A stretch of DNA of 64,000 nucleotides from Streptomyces sp. NBS 14/10. GTDB lineage: Bacteria; Actinomycetota; Actinomycetes; Streptomycetales; Streptomycetaceae. Position 1 is the first letter of the stretch. Each line of letters starts with the position of its first letter. The DNA lies in the NCBI RefSeq assembly GCF_002224125.1, contig NZ_NCSM01000008.1:62825-126824 (forward strand). Reading direction: 5' to 3'. Positions 34,491 to 43,225 of the stretch are shown piece after piece. Under the pieces are notes generated by a model. That model was not told where the DNA came from, did no database searches, and saw nothing but the letters and a program-made list of their open reading frames with translations. A program made the translations under genes and the position numbers.

Positions 34491-35510
34491 ATGGTTGACG
34501 ACTGGAAGCGACACCTTGATGCGCTTCACGAAGAGTTGGTCCGCCGCGACGACCCCGTTGCCTGGGTGACCGAGGCCGACGCGGTGAACGCTTCGCGGCG
34601 ATACCCGTACTTGGCGCTGCGTGGGCCTGTCTTCGGTATCGCCGTGCAGGAACCCGCCGTCGGTCCGGACTGGCGTCTGCTGCTGCCGGTCGTGGACGGG
34701 ACGCCCCAGCAGGCCCGGGACGGGCTGCACTCGCACCTGTGGTTCAAGGCCAAGGACGACACCGACGACCCTGCCGTACGACGCGAACTATTGGCGGCCG
34801 TGGCCGTGCTGGAACGCGAGCCGGTCAACGACGTGGAGGTCCTCGGCGTGCGCTACCGGGTTGTACGGGGAGACGAGTTCGCGCGCAGCGGGGAGGACGG
34901 GCTGGAGCCACCCCGCCCCACCGACAGGGAACCGGTCGACAGAACCTGGGGCGTACACCGCAGGACGCCCTCGCCGGACAAGGGATTCGTCCTCGACCCC
35001 GGCCAGGACGGCGGCCTGATCGCAGGCGCCTTGAAGCTGGGGCTGCGCGATTTCGCCTACGCCGACTCCGACTCCCGATTCCCGGCCGAAGTACGCGCGG
35101 ACTCCAAAGAGGCAGTCGCCGCCTATCCGGATATTGTCCTGCTTCCTGTCGGCTTCGGCGTGGTGGAACGCGATGAGAAGTGGTGGCGGCCACGTGGCGC
35201 CATGATGGCCACCCCGCACGAGGCACGGGACCTGCTGTACGGCGCGATGACGGATACCTGGCCTGCGCTCTACCAACTCGACGAGCATGAGAAAGCCGAG
35301 TACATCAAGGCGGCCGAGGAGTTCAAAGCCGCCGGTCACGCCAATGATGCGCGCGTGGGCGACCGCCTGTACCGCATCTGCCGTATCGAACGGCTGGTCC
35401 GCTGCGGTCCGGACGGGCCGGAGCCACCGCGCCGCACAGACGTTGACGAATACGGTCCTTCGAAGATGCATCCGACGATGAGCGAGGACGGCAGCCTCCA
35501 CTACGACTGA
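34491..35510 (+). CDS. DUF5954-like hypothetical protein
   Basis: 339 residues, soluble, no signal peptide. I recall the C-terminal pattern (RRTDVDEYGPSKMHPTMSEDGSLHYD) and the internal CRIERLVRCGPDGPEPPRPSD-like block from the actinobacterial DUF5954 family. Function unknown. Internal repetition is visible: EPPRPTDREPVDRTW near residue 150 and EPPRRTDVDEYGP near the end. ATG 34491 (MVDDWKRHLDALHEEL) is used; upstream in-frame sequence is not family-like. Followed by a T-rich terminator. Confidence 0.7.
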   Translation: MVDDWKRHLDALHEELVRRDDPVAWVTEADAVNASRRYPYLALRGPVFGIAVQEPAVGPDWRLLLPVVDGTPQQARDGLHSHLWFKAKDDTDDPAVRRELLAAVAVLEREPVNDVEVLGVRYRVVRGDEFARSGEDGLEPPRPTDREPVDRTWGVHRRTPSPDKGFVLDPGQDGGLIAGALKLGLRDFAYADSDSRFPAEVRADSKEAVAAYPDIVLLPVGFGVVERDEKWWRPRGAMMATPHEARDLLYGAMTDTWPALYQLDEHEKAEYIKAAEEFKAAGHANDARVGDRLYRICRIERLVRCGPDGPEPPRRTDVDEYGPSKMHPTMSEDGSLHYD

Positions 35511-35533
35511 TCCTCCGCACTGTGTCACGGGTG

Positions 35534-35556
35534 CCGGCCCTGAAGGGCCGGTCTTT
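35534..35556 (+). terminator. Intrinsic terminator
   Basis: CCGGCCC-TGAA-GGGCCGG stem-loop (35534–35551) is followed by TCTTTT, a textbook rho-independent terminator, at the end of the DUF5954-like gene and facing the convergent MmcQ/YjbR gene. Confidence 0.9.
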
Positions 35557-35922
35557 TCAGGGGCGGTCGAGGCGTAGCCGCTCGGCTCGCGGCAGACCCG
35601 CGACCACCAGGTCGTACGAGTCCTCGATGAGCTCTCGCACCAGCCGGTCGGGAAGGTCCGCGTCGACCGTCACCGTGTTCCAGTGGCGCTTGTTCATATG
35701 CCATCCCGGAACGATCAGCCCGGGGTGCTCGGCGCGGAGACTGAGCGCCTGCTCCGGGTCGCACTTCAGGTTCGCCGTGAGGGGGCGCGCGTCCAGGGTC
35801 GTCAGGGCGAACATCTTGCCGCCGACCTTGTAGACGGAGACTTCCGGGACTCTGGGGAAGGGGAACTCCTCCACAGCCGCGTTGAAGGAGAGGCAGAAGG
35901 AGCGAAGCTGCTCGGGGGTCAC
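35557..35922 (-). CDS. MmcQ/YjbR family protein
   Basis: 121 residues matching the compact CyaY-like MmcQ/YjbR fold: LRSFCLSFNAAVEEFPF, VPEVSVYKVGGKMFALTTLD, TANLKCDPEQALSLRAEHPGLIVPGWHMNKRHWNTVTVD, LIEDSYDLVVAGLP. GTG at 35922 is preferred because GAGGAGA precedes it by seven bases; earlier in-frame Met codons lack similarity. The family is loosely linked to DNA binding or secondary metabolism; function is not assigned. A decayed second copy lies at 34231–34490. Confidence 0.88.
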   Translation of the reverse strand: MTPEQLRSFCLSFNAAVEEFPFPRVPEVSVYKVGGKMFALTTLDARPLTANLKCDPEQALSLRAEHPGLIVPGWHMNKRHWNTVTVDADLPDRLVRELIEDSYDLVVAGLPRAERLRLDRP

Positions 35923-36019
35923 TCCGGTATCTCCTCGTGCCTCGACTGGTGCGCTGTTCCCGCCGATGTTGTCACGCACCGATGTTGTCACGCGGCACCG
36001 ACAACCGGGCGGCGTGCGC

Positions 36020-36883
36020 TCAGCGGTAGCCGGTCAGGCCGTCCGCCAGTTCGTCCTCGTCGCCGTCGCGGACGGCGTAGAGGGCCTGCTGCAGGGCGAA
36101 GGTGCCGCGGATCGCTGAGATACGGCCGGTCGTGCCGCCGTCCGACCAGCCGCCCAGGGCGAGCACCCGGCGCAGCATGTCCTCGCCGTGGCCGGCGCCG
36201 ATCGCCGCGAGGTCTTCGGCGGGGTCGCCGAGTGCGGCCTCGTCCCAGTCGACCACGCCGCTGAGCCTCGGCCGCCCGGCGACCACCTCCCACAGGACGT
36301 TCTCCGCGCCGAGGTCACCGTGGACCACGGCGGCGGTGAGATGGGGGAGCCCGTCGAGCGCCGCGAGCTCCCGCTCGGCGCGGCGGCGGCCGTCGTAGGA
36401 CATGAGCGGGAACAACTCGGCGCGGACGCTTGCCGCGAATTCCCGCCACTGGTCCCGCCGCGCATGCGGCAGCGCCGCCCGCACCCGTTCGTCGGCCCCG
36501 GCCGCGGCCAGCGCCGTCAGCAGGGCGGCGTACTGCGCCGCCACCGACTCGGCCGCGGCGGGGTGCCGGAGGTCATCGCTGTCCAGCGGCGCTCCGGGGA
36601 TCCGGCTGAGTACGAGGAAGGGTGGCTCGGCCGTATCCGGGGCGCAGCCTTCGGCCAGCGGCTCGGGGGTGCGGAAGCCCAGGTCGAGCTGGGCGAGCGC
36701 GCGCAGTACGGCCGCCCGCCCGGGCAGCCGGACGGCTGCCGCGGCGGTACGGGGCAGGCAGACGACACGGTCCGAGCCGAGCACGACATGGTGGAACTGG
36801 CCCTCGCGGACGGCGAAATCATCCGGCGGATCGTCGGGCAGCAGCCGGTCGAGCAGTTCTCGATGCGTCTGAAGGACTCCCAC
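36020..36883 (-). CDS. Aminoglycoside phosphotransferase (APH) family protein
   Basis: 287 residues with a protein-kinase-like fold. The catalytic loop is VVHGDLGAENVLWE (HxD...N) and the metal-binding Asp is in SGVVDWDEAALGDPAEDLA. The N-lobe is poorly conserved. The family includes aminoglycoside and macrolide phosphotransferases as well as small-molecule kinases; no resistance claim can be made from sequence. GTG at 36883, no strong Shine-Dalgarno seen. Divergent from the ABC transporter genes by 73 bp. Confidence 0.85.
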   Translation of the reverse strand: MGVLQTHRELLDRLLPDDPPDDFAVREGQFHHVVLGSDRVVCLPRTAAAAVRLPGRAAVLRALAQLDLGFRTPEPLAEGCAPDTAEPPFLVLSRIPGAPLDSDDLRHPAAAESVAAQYAALLTALAAAGADERVRAALPHARRDQWREFAASVRAELFPLMSYDGRRRAERELAALDGLPHLTAAVVHGDLGAENVLWEVVAGRPRLSGVVDWDEAALGDPAEDLAAIGAGHGEDMLRRVLALGGWSDGGTTGRISAIRGTFALQQALYAVRDGDEDELADGLTGYR

Positions 36884-36956
36884 GGAACGTGGACTCTAGT
36901 GCTCTGCCCGGCTGCTAGCATCCCGTTTGATTTCGCCTTGGGGGTGAGGAGCGGTG

Positions 36957-37871
36957 ATGGGGGACGGGCTGGTCGTTTATGAAATCAGCGGCGTTACGAA
37001 GAGATTCGCCGGTGCCGGTCGGGCGGCGAACGACGATATCTCGTTCACCATTGAACAGGGCGAGTTCTTCGGCATGCTCGGCAGCAATGGTGCCGGAAAG
37101 ACCACCCTGATCAAACAGATGGTGGGGCTCCTGAAGAGCAGTTCGGGCGCCATCCGGCTCTACGGCCAGGACGTGCTCGCCGACCCCGTCTTCACCAGTA
37201 TGCGGGTCTCGTACATGCCCCAGACCGCGTTCGCCCTCAACAGCCTGACGGCCGCCGAGGCGATCTATGTCACGGCGCATCTCAGGGGGCTCGGGCGGCG
37301 GGAGGCCAGGCGCCGTCGGGACGCGCTCATCGAGCGGCTGGACATCGGGGCGATGCGGAACAAGGCCGCCCGGCGGATGTCCGGCGGGGAGCGGCGGCTG
37401 CTTCAGCTGGCGGTGGCGCTGGTGGCCGATCTGCCCGTGCTGATCCTCGACGAGCCGACGAACGAACTGGACCCGGCGCGCCGCCGCATGGTCTGGGACC
37501 TGCTGCGCGAACTCAACCATGAACAAGGGCAGACCATCGTCCTGATCACCCACAACGCCCTCGAGGCCGAGCAGGTGATCGAGCGGGTGGGCATCCTCCG
37601 CGAGGGCAGCCTGGTGGCCGTGGGGCGGCCGGCGGAGCTCAAGAGCGGGCTGGCCAAGACGCTGAGCGTGCATCTGACCCTGCGCGAGGGGATGGCCGCC
37701 GAGTTGCCCGAGTACCTCCAGGTGCAGAGCCGGCACCGGGGCAAGGTGGTCGCGCAGGTCTCCCGTACGGATGTCGCGCGGCTGACGGCCGACCTCGATC
37801 TCGACGAAGTCCTGGAATTCCGGCTGCAGTCCAAGACGCTGGAGGAGGTGTATTTTGAGTACGGAAACTGA
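36957..37871 (+). CDS. ABC transporter ATP-binding protein (exporter type)
   Basis: 304 residues, about 220 for the ATPase domain plus a C-terminal extension. Walker A is GSNGAGKTTL, the signature MSGGERRLL, Walker B LPVLILDEPTNELDPA, and the switch H lies in VLITHNALEAEQV. This belongs to the DrrA/Nod-type export family. ATG at 36957 has GAGGAG five bases upstream; an in-frame GTG is three bases earlier. Overlaps the following permease gene by 17 bp. Confidence 0.92.
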   Translation: MGDGLVVYEISGVTKRFAGAGRAANDDISFTIEQGEFFGMLGSNGAGKTTLIKQMVGLLKSSSGAIRLYGQDVLADPVFTSMRVSYMPQTAFALNSLTAAEAIYVTAHLRGLGRREARRRRDALIERLDIGAMRNKAARRMSGGERRLLQLAVALVADLPVLILDEPTNELDPARRRMVWDLLRELNHEQGQTIVLITHNALEAEQVIERVGILREGSLVAVGRPAELKSGLAKTLSVHLTLREGMAAELPEYLQVQSRHRGKVVAQVSRTDVARLTADLDLDEVLEFRLQSKTLEEVYFEYGN

Positions 37872-38634
37872 GCGTAAACCGCTGCCGTTTCATCACGCGG
37901 TATGGACCCTGTTTCTGGTGCAGCTCTCCAACTGGCGGTGGTCCTGGCGGGGAATGGTGATCACCGGCATGGTGGCGCCCATCCTCACCCTGGCCGCGAT
38001 GGGGGTTTTCGCCAAGGAATCGGGCGACCAGTCGGTGCATCAGGTATTCGTCGGCAGTCTGACCCTGGCGCTGCTTTTCGAGACGCAGAACAAGGTCGCG
38101 GCGAACTTCGCCTTCATGAAGTTCAATGACGCATTCGCCTTCTACGCCGCGCTGCCGGTGCGCCCGCAGGCGCTCATCGTCGCCTCGGCGGCCGCGTTCA
38201 CCCTGCTGGCGCTGCCCGCGCTGGTGTGCACCACGCTGTTCGGCGTGCTGATCCTCGGGCTGGACGTCAGCCTGTCGCCGCTGGCCGTTCCGGTGCTGCT
38301 CGCGGTGGTCCTGCCGTTCGTGGGCTACGGCGCATGGCTCGGGAGCCGGTCGAACGGCCCGGAGGAGGCCGGCTCGCTGAGCCTGCTGTCCGTCCTGGCC
38401 ATGGTCTCGCTCGGGCCCGTGGCCGTCCCGGCCCATCTGCTGCCGGACTTCATGGTGTGGATCGGCTGGGCGAACCCCGCCTTCTACGCCTCTTCGCTGC
38501 TCCGGCAGGTGTTCTTCGGCCCGGTCGGCGGCAGGACGGCCGTCTACTTCGGTGTGCTGCTCGGCTATCTGCTGCTCATGTGGGTGCTGAGCAGTAAGCG
38601 GATAGCCGGATTCGGCGGGACGGCTGAGTCGTAG
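37855..38634 (+). CDS. ABC-2 type transporter permease
   Basis: 259 residues with six predicted membrane helices (for example MVITGMVAPILTLAAMGVF, ALIVASAAAFTLLALPALV, GVLLGYLLLMWVLS). Starts with TTG at 37855 inside the end of the ATPase gene, behind GGAGGAGG, so translation is coupled. Together they form a two-component exporter. The substrate is unknown; linkage to the APH-like gene is suggestive of self-protection but not proven. Confidence 0.9.
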   Translation: MSTETERKPLPFHHAVWTLFLVQLSNWRWSWRGMVITGMVAPILTLAAMGVFAKESGDQSVHQVFVGSLTLALLFETQNKVAANFAFMKFNDAFAFYAALPVRPQALIVASAAAFTLLALPALVCTTLFGVLILGLDVSLSPLAVPVLLAVVLPFVGYGAWLGSRSNGPEEAGSLSLLSVLAMVSLGPVAVPAHLLPDFMVWIGWANPAFYASSLLRQVFFGPVGGRTAVYFGVLLGYLLLMWVLSSKRIAGFGGTAES

Positions 38635-38679
38635 CCGACGCACCCCCGTACCGCGCACCCCGCACCGCGTACCAGAAAA

Positions 38680-38723
38680 GCGGAACGGCTGCCGCACCGG
38701 ATCCGGTGCGGCAGCCGTTCCGC
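38680..38723. terminator. 44-bp perfect palindrome terminator
   Basis: GCGGAACGGCTGCCGCACCG (38680–) continues into a perfect palindrome centred on GGATCC and ends in GCGGCAGCCGTTCCGC at 38723. It is preceded by AAAA and separates the convergent ABC permease and LCP genes. Confidence 0.92.
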
Positions 38724-38741
38724 GGAGGTCTCGCGCTGGCC

Positions 38742-40082
38742 TCACTTGCTGGACACGGTCACCTTCTCGTCGTTCTTCAGCTCCCCCACCAACTGCTTGA
38801 CCTTCGGCATGTCCCACTGCACCGCGCTGCCCTTGGAAGTGGCCAGGCCGGGGTTGGAGACGGGCATGTTCATCTGCTTGCCGTCACCGCCGGAGACGCT
38901 CTTCATCGCGAAGAACATGTCCTTCACGTCCCAGAGGCTCATGTCCTTGTCCACGATCAGCGAGTCCAGGCCCGCGCCCATGGTCGGGTAGAGCTTGAAG
39001 GGGTTGAGGACGGTGCTCGGCGTGGCGGCCTTGTTGGCCAGCGCGGACAGGAACTTCTGCTGGTTCCTGGTGCGGTCCAGGTCGCCGCCGGCCAGGCCGT
39101 AGCGCTGGCGGACGAAGGCCAGTGCCTCCGTGCCGTTCAGCGTCTGCTTGCCCTTCTTCAGGTTGGTGCCGGCGTGCTTCTCCTTCATGTCCTGCGGGAC
39201 GTCGATCTCCACGCCGCCGACCGAGTCGACGATCTTGGCGAAGCCGTCGAAGCCGATCTCCGCGTAGTGGTCGATGTGCAGACCGGTGTTGTACTCGACC
39301 GTGCGCACCAACAGCTCGGGGCCGGCCATCGAGAAGGAGGCGTTCAGCTTGTTCTGCGAGTTCTCGTACCGCTTGCCGGTGTCCGGGCCGGTGAAGGCCG
39401 GGATGGTGACCCAGGAGTCACGGGGCAGGCTGACCATGGTGTTTCCGTTGTCACCGACGTGCAGGATGATGATCGAGTCGGTGCGGCGGCCGTCGGCGGA
39501 GCCGGTGTGCAGCTTCTTCTTCTCATCGTCGGACAGGCCCTCGCGGCTGTCCGAGCCGACGATCAGATAGTTGGTGCCCTTGCCGCCGTCCGGCCGGTCC
39601 TCGACCTTGCTGAGGTCCACCTCGCGCCGCAGCTTGGAGTCGGCCCAGAAGTACGTGCCGACGCCGACCGCGAGCAGCAGTACGAGGAAGGTGATCAGGC
39701 CGATGGTTATCCGGCGCTTCCAGTTCTTGGGCCGGGCCGCGCGCGGGGCGCCGCCGTGGCCGCCCGGTCCACCCGGTCCGTCGGGCCCGCCCGGGTCACC
39801 GGGGCCGCCGCGGCCGTAGACCTGACCGGTGTTGTAGCCGTCGTCGGCGTGGCCGCCCCGGTCGTCGTAATCGTCGTAGTCCTGTGCCTGGTGCGGGACG
39901 GAGCGGCGCGGCGACAGATCAGGGGGTAGCGGCGGTTCGGCGTGCCGCGGCGGGCCTCCGACGCCCTGGCCCGCGCGCCGCACTTGCGGCATGGCGCGGG
40001 CGCCTTCCGGTTCGGCGCTGCCGCTGCCGCTGCCGTACCGGTCCCTGCGGTCGCTCGTCCACCCGTCGGGCCAATCATTCAT
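38742..40082 (-). CDS. LCP (LytR-CpsA-Psr) family protein, short form
   Basis: 446 residues. A long Gly/Asp-rich cytoplasmic N-terminus (GYNTGQVYGRGGPGDPGG), one membrane helix (ITIGLITFLVLLLAVGVGTYFW), then the LCP domain: GTNYLIVGSDSREG, RTDSIIILHVGDNGNTMVSLPRDSWVTIP, KLNASFSMAGPELLVRTVEYNTGLHIDHYAEIGFDGFAKIVDSVGGVEIDVP, ALAFVRQRYGLAGGDLDRTRNQQKFLSAL. LCP enzymes transfer undecaprenyl-linked glycopolymers to peptidoglycan. No LytR_C extension. ATG at 40082. First of five LCP genes in the window. Confidence 0.94.
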   Translation of the reverse strand: MNDWPDGWTSDRRDRYGSGSGSAEPEGARAMPQVRRAGQGVGGPPRHAEPPLPPDLSPRRSVPHQAQDYDDYDDRGGHADDGYNTGQVYGRGGPGDPGGPDGPGGPGGHGGAPRAARPKNWKRRITIGLITFLVLLLAVGVGTYFWADSKLRREVDLSKVEDRPDGGKGTNYLIVGSDSREGLSDDEKKKLHTGSADGRRTDSIIILHVGDNGNTMVSLPRDSWVTIPAFTGPDTGKRYENSQNKLNASFSMAGPELLVRTVEYNTGLHIDHYAEIGFDGFAKIVDSVGGVEIDVPQDMKEKHAGTNLKKGKQTLNGTEALAFVRQRYGLAGGDLDRTRNQQKFLSALANKAATPSTVLNPFKLYPTMGAGLDSLIVDKDMSLWDVKDMFFAMKSVSGGDGKQMNMPVSNPGLATSKGSAVQWDMPKVKQLVGELKNDEKVTVSSK

Positions 40083-40189
40083 GAAGGGAAGTGTGCCTTC
40101 CCGGGTCGGTCGCCTTACAGGGCGGGTGCCGGATCGGGGCACGGCTGTTGCAGACCTGATAAGAATCGCCCCGGCATATGGTTGACGGC

Positions 40190-40741
40190 ATGACCATTCA
40201 GGCCTCGGATCCGGAGTCAGACATTCCGGGTAAGCCCACGTCCGCCGCACGCATCACCCTCTCGCACATCATGACCGGCAGTGACACCAATCTCCTCGGC
40301 ACCGTGCACGGCGGCGTGATCATGAAATTGGTCGATGACGCGGCGGGAGCGGTCGCCGGGCGTCACTCCGAGGGCCCCGCCGTCACGGCCTCGATGGACG
40401 AGATGGCATTTCTGGAGCCGGTCAGGGTCGGGGACCTCGTCCATGTGAAGGCCCAGGTGAACTGGACCGGGCGGTCCTCGATGGAGATCGGGGTGCGGGT
40501 GATGGCCGAGCGGTGGAACGAGTCCACGCCCGCGACCCAGGTCGGCAGCGCCTATCTGGTCTTCGCGGCCGTCGACGCCGATGGCAAGCCGCGCCTCGTA
40601 CCGCCGGTCATACCGGAGACCGAGCGGGACAAGCGGCGCTACGAGGAGGCCCAGATCCGGCGTACGCACCGGCTCGCCCGGCGCCGCGCGATCAAGGAGC
40701 TGCGCGCCCAGCGGGCCGCGGAGGGCATCGAGGACGCCTGA
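40190..40741 (+). CDS. Acyl-CoA thioesterase (hotdog fold)
   Basis: 183 residues. Hotdog thioesterase of the YciA/BACH type: HIMTGSDTNLLGTVHGGVIMKLVDDAAGAVAGRHS contains the catalytic Asn/Gly-Asp region, followed by VTASMDEMAFLEPVRVGDLVHVKAQVNWTGRSSMEIGVRV. The basic C-terminal tail (RRYEEAQIRRTHRLARRRAIKEL) is typical of actinobacterial members. ATG 40190 is used; another ATG lies four codons upstream. Divergent from the LCP gene. Confidence 0.93.
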   Translation: MTIQASDPESDIPGKPTSAARITLSHIMTGSDTNLLGTVHGGVIMKLVDDAAGAVAGRHSEGPAVTASMDEMAFLEPVRVGDLVHVKAQVNWTGRSSMEIGVRVMAERWNESTPATQVGSAYLVFAAVDADGKPRLVPPVIPETERDKRRYEEAQIRRTHRLARRRAIKELRAQRAAEGIEDA

Positions 40742-40843
40742 GGCACCGCGGGGCCGCTCCGGGGGCCGGGGGCGCCGAGGTTGCCCCCGACAGGCGCAAC
40801 GGTGCGTAATCGCGCACTTACCCATGGTTCGTACAGTGGGCGC

Positions 40844-41554
40844 ATGCCACGCCTTCCCCGCGCCGGTTCGCTGGCCGTCATCCACATTCCGGCCACCCTG
40901 CTGTTCGTCGCCGTCGGGCTGATGGTCGGCGGGACGGTCATCAACGCGGGCGGACTCGTCACGCTGACGGTCAGGCCCGTGCGCACCGTCACCCCCGAAC
41001 CCAACCCCACCTGGTCCACTTCGCCGGGCCAGGCGCCGGTCACGCCGACCCCGACGGGCACTGACGTCATCCCGACGTCACCTCCGACATCGCCCCCGAC
41101 CGGCGGGCCCGACACGGACTCACCGGGGCCCCAGGAGTCACCGAACCAGCCCGAGCAGCCGCAGCCCCAGCAACCACCCAAGCCGGACCAGCCCCAGCAA
41201 CCCCAGCAGCAGCCGCAGGGTGGGCAGCCGAGGGCGCTGTGGCGCCCCGCCGCCCTGCACAGCGCGGCGGCTCTGCACAGCGCGGCGGCCCTGCCCGCGG
41301 CGCGGCGGCAGGACACCGGGCAGGGCGGGACGACGCTCCAGGCCAATGTGCCGGCGATCGCGACGGCCCTGGTGGGCCTGTGCACCCAGGTCCTGGCCCT
41401 GCTGACCGCCCTGATCGGGCTGTACGTGGGCGGGCGGCGGGCCGGTGCGGCCGCCCGGGGGGAGCCGCAGCCCGCGGGGCCCCGCGACACCCGCCCCGTC
41501 CGCAACACCGGCACCGTCCGCACCCCTAGGAACAGGCGACCTCGGCGCCGCTGA
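40844..41554 (+). CDS. Proline-rich membrane protein, unknown
   Basis: 236 residues. One N-terminal helix (SLAVIHIPATLLFVAVGLMVGGTVI), a long Pro/Gln/Thr-rich extracytoplasmic segment, then a second helix (VPAIATALVGLCTQVLALLTALIGLYVGG) and a basic tail. LHSAA repeats (RPAALHSAAALHSAAALP) come from short DNA repeats. No known domain; probably a surface spacer or bitopic protein near the LCP enzymes. It overlaps the convergent LCP gene by 29 bp. Confidence 0.65.
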   Translation: MPRLPRAGSLAVIHIPATLLFVAVGLMVGGTVINAGGLVTLTVRPVRTVTPEPNPTWSTSPGQAPVTPTPTGTDVIPTSPPTSPPTGGPDTDSPGPQESPNQPEQPQPQQPPKPDQPQQPQQQPQGGQPRALWRPAALHSAAALHSAAALPAARRQDTGQGGTTLQANVPAIATALVGLCTQVLALLTALIGLYVGGRRAGAAARGEPQPAGPRDTRPVRNTGTVRTPRNRRPRRR

Positions 41555-42953
41555 CCGCCCGGCCCGCGCCCTTCTCCGCCGCCGGGTCCTCGGCCCGTAC
41601 CGGGTGCACCGCCCGGAAGTCCGAGCCCAGCGTGACCCGCATCACCGACCCCTGCCGCGCCACCGGCTTCAGCCGGGCGCCGGGCAGGGCGGCGGCCAGG
41701 GTGCGCACCGAGCGGTTCCAGATCGGGTCGTACTCGATCAGCGTGCGCCGCACCGCCGAGGACCTGGCGTCCGCCGGGGCCCCGGTGGTGGCGAAGCCCT
41801 GGGCGCGCAGCGTGCGGAGGGTGCGCCGGGCCAGGCCCGTGGTGCTGGTGCCGTTGAACACCTGGACGCGGACCTGGGCGGGCGGCACGTCGACCGGGGT
41901 GGCCCGCGGCCGCTTGCGGCGGTGGACGGCGAGCGGGCGGTCCTCGCGGAGGGCCTGGAACAGGCGCGCGGCCCGCACCCGGTCCCAGCGGAGCGTCGAG
42001 CCGAGGCCCTTGACCGGGGTGCCGGGCAGCTGGACCGGGACCGAGACGAACTCCGAGGACTCAACGGTGAAGCCGCGCATGGCCTGGCCCAGCGCGACCA
42101 TGTCCGCCGCGCCGAAGCCGCGGTCGGCGCGGACCGAGCCGAACAGGGTGGCCGCGACCCGGCCGAACTTCACCGGGTTAAGCAGGGTGCCGCTGCCGGT
42201 CACCTGGTGGATGACGGCGGCCAGGAACCGCTGCTGGCGGCGGATCCGGCCCAGGTCCGCGGCGCCGTCGAGATGCCGGGAGCGTACGTACTGGAGGGCC
42301 TGGCCGCCGTCCAGGGCATGGGTGCCGGCCGGCAGGTTCAGACCGGTGTAGGGGTCCTTGAGCGGCCGCGTCGTACAGACCGTGACCCCGCCCACCACGT
42401 CCACGGTCTTCATGAAGCTGGTGAAGTCCACTTCCAGGTAGTGGTCGATGTGCACCCGGGTCATATGCTCCACGGTGCGTACGGCCAGGCTGGGGCCGCC
42501 CTCGGCATAGGCGGCGTTGAGCTTCTGGTGGTGCGCCGGGCGGACCCGCCCGGACGGTGTGGTGTACGCGGGGATCCGGGCGTACGAGTCGCGGGGGAGG
42601 CTGACCACGCTGGCGCGGTCCCGGTCGGCGGACAGATGCACCAGCATGATGGTGTCGGTGCAGTGGCAGGGGGCGCCGCCCAGCCGGTAGCGCCGCTTCT
42701 GCGCGCGGGTGATCTTGTCCCGGCCGTCGGTGCCGACGACCAGGATGTTGACGCCCCGGTCGCTGTCCATGGGCCGGTCGTCGAGGCCACCGAACGCGTC
42801 GACCCGGTGGATACCGGACTCCAGCTCGGTGACCAGCAGATGCCCCACGCCGCCGGCGAGCAGCACCAGGGCGGCGGCGCCCGAGACGATCCGCAGGCCC
42901 CAGCGGGGCCGGGAGGGCTGCCGGGGGCGCGGCGGGCGGGCCGGTGCACTCAC
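41526..42953 (-). CDS. LCP family protein with LytR_C domain
   Basis: 475 residues. Short basic N-terminus, membrane helix (LRIVSGAAALVLLAGGVGHLLV), LCP domain (VNILVVGTDGRDK, CTDTIMLVHLSADRDRASVVSLPRDSYARIP, LAVRTVEHMTRVHIDHYLEVDFTSFMKTVDVVGGV, QALQYVRSRHLDGAADLGRIRRQQRFL), and a C-terminal LytR_C domain starting QVRVQVFNGTSTTGLARRTLRTLRAQGF. GTG at 42953 follows GGAGG. Paralogue of the other four LCP proteins here. Confidence 0.93.
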   Translation of the reverse strand: MSAPARPPRPRQPSRPRWGLRIVSGAAALVLLAGGVGHLLVTELESGIHRVDAFGGLDDRPMDSDRGVNILVVGTDGRDKITRAQKRRYRLGGAPCHCTDTIMLVHLSADRDRASVVSLPRDSYARIPAYTTPSGRVRPAHHQKLNAAYAEGGPSLAVRTVEHMTRVHIDHYLEVDFTSFMKTVDVVGGVTVCTTRPLKDPYTGLNLPAGTHALDGGQALQYVRSRHLDGAADLGRIRRQQRFLAAVIHQVTGSGTLLNPVKFGRVAATLFGSVRADRGFGAADMVALGQAMRGFTVESSEFVSVPVQLPGTPVKGLGSTLRWDRVRAARLFQALREDRPLAVHRRKRPRATPVDVPPAQVRVQVFNGTSTTGLARRTLRTLRAQGFATTGAPADARSSAVRRTLIEYDPIWNRSVRTLAAALPGARLKPVARQGSVMRVTLGSDFRAVHPVRAEDPAAEKGAGRAVSGAEVACS

Positions 42954-43225
42954 TGCGGGGGACCTCCGTGACGGCGAGGGGCCTGGTGGGTCTGCGGGGC
43001 GGTCTGGTGGGTCTGCGGGGCAGACGACGGACCTGACGGGACTGCGGGGCACAACCGCGGACACCGTAGGGCCATACGATGAGCGGAGCGGCGGCCCCAC
43101 GCCGCCCGCCCCGCCCGCTGCCACCCGGGCGGCGCGCTCCGGTGTCCCCCATTCGCGGTAACGTGGCCTCTCGAAATTCGACAACCACAGCTTTTGGGGG
43201 ACCTCCCCCCGACCCCCGAGGTGCC

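Noticed and set aside
36020..36883. A defined aminoglycoside resistance gene
   Set aside because: Only the general APH kinase loop is conserved; no signature of a characterised resistance class can be read.
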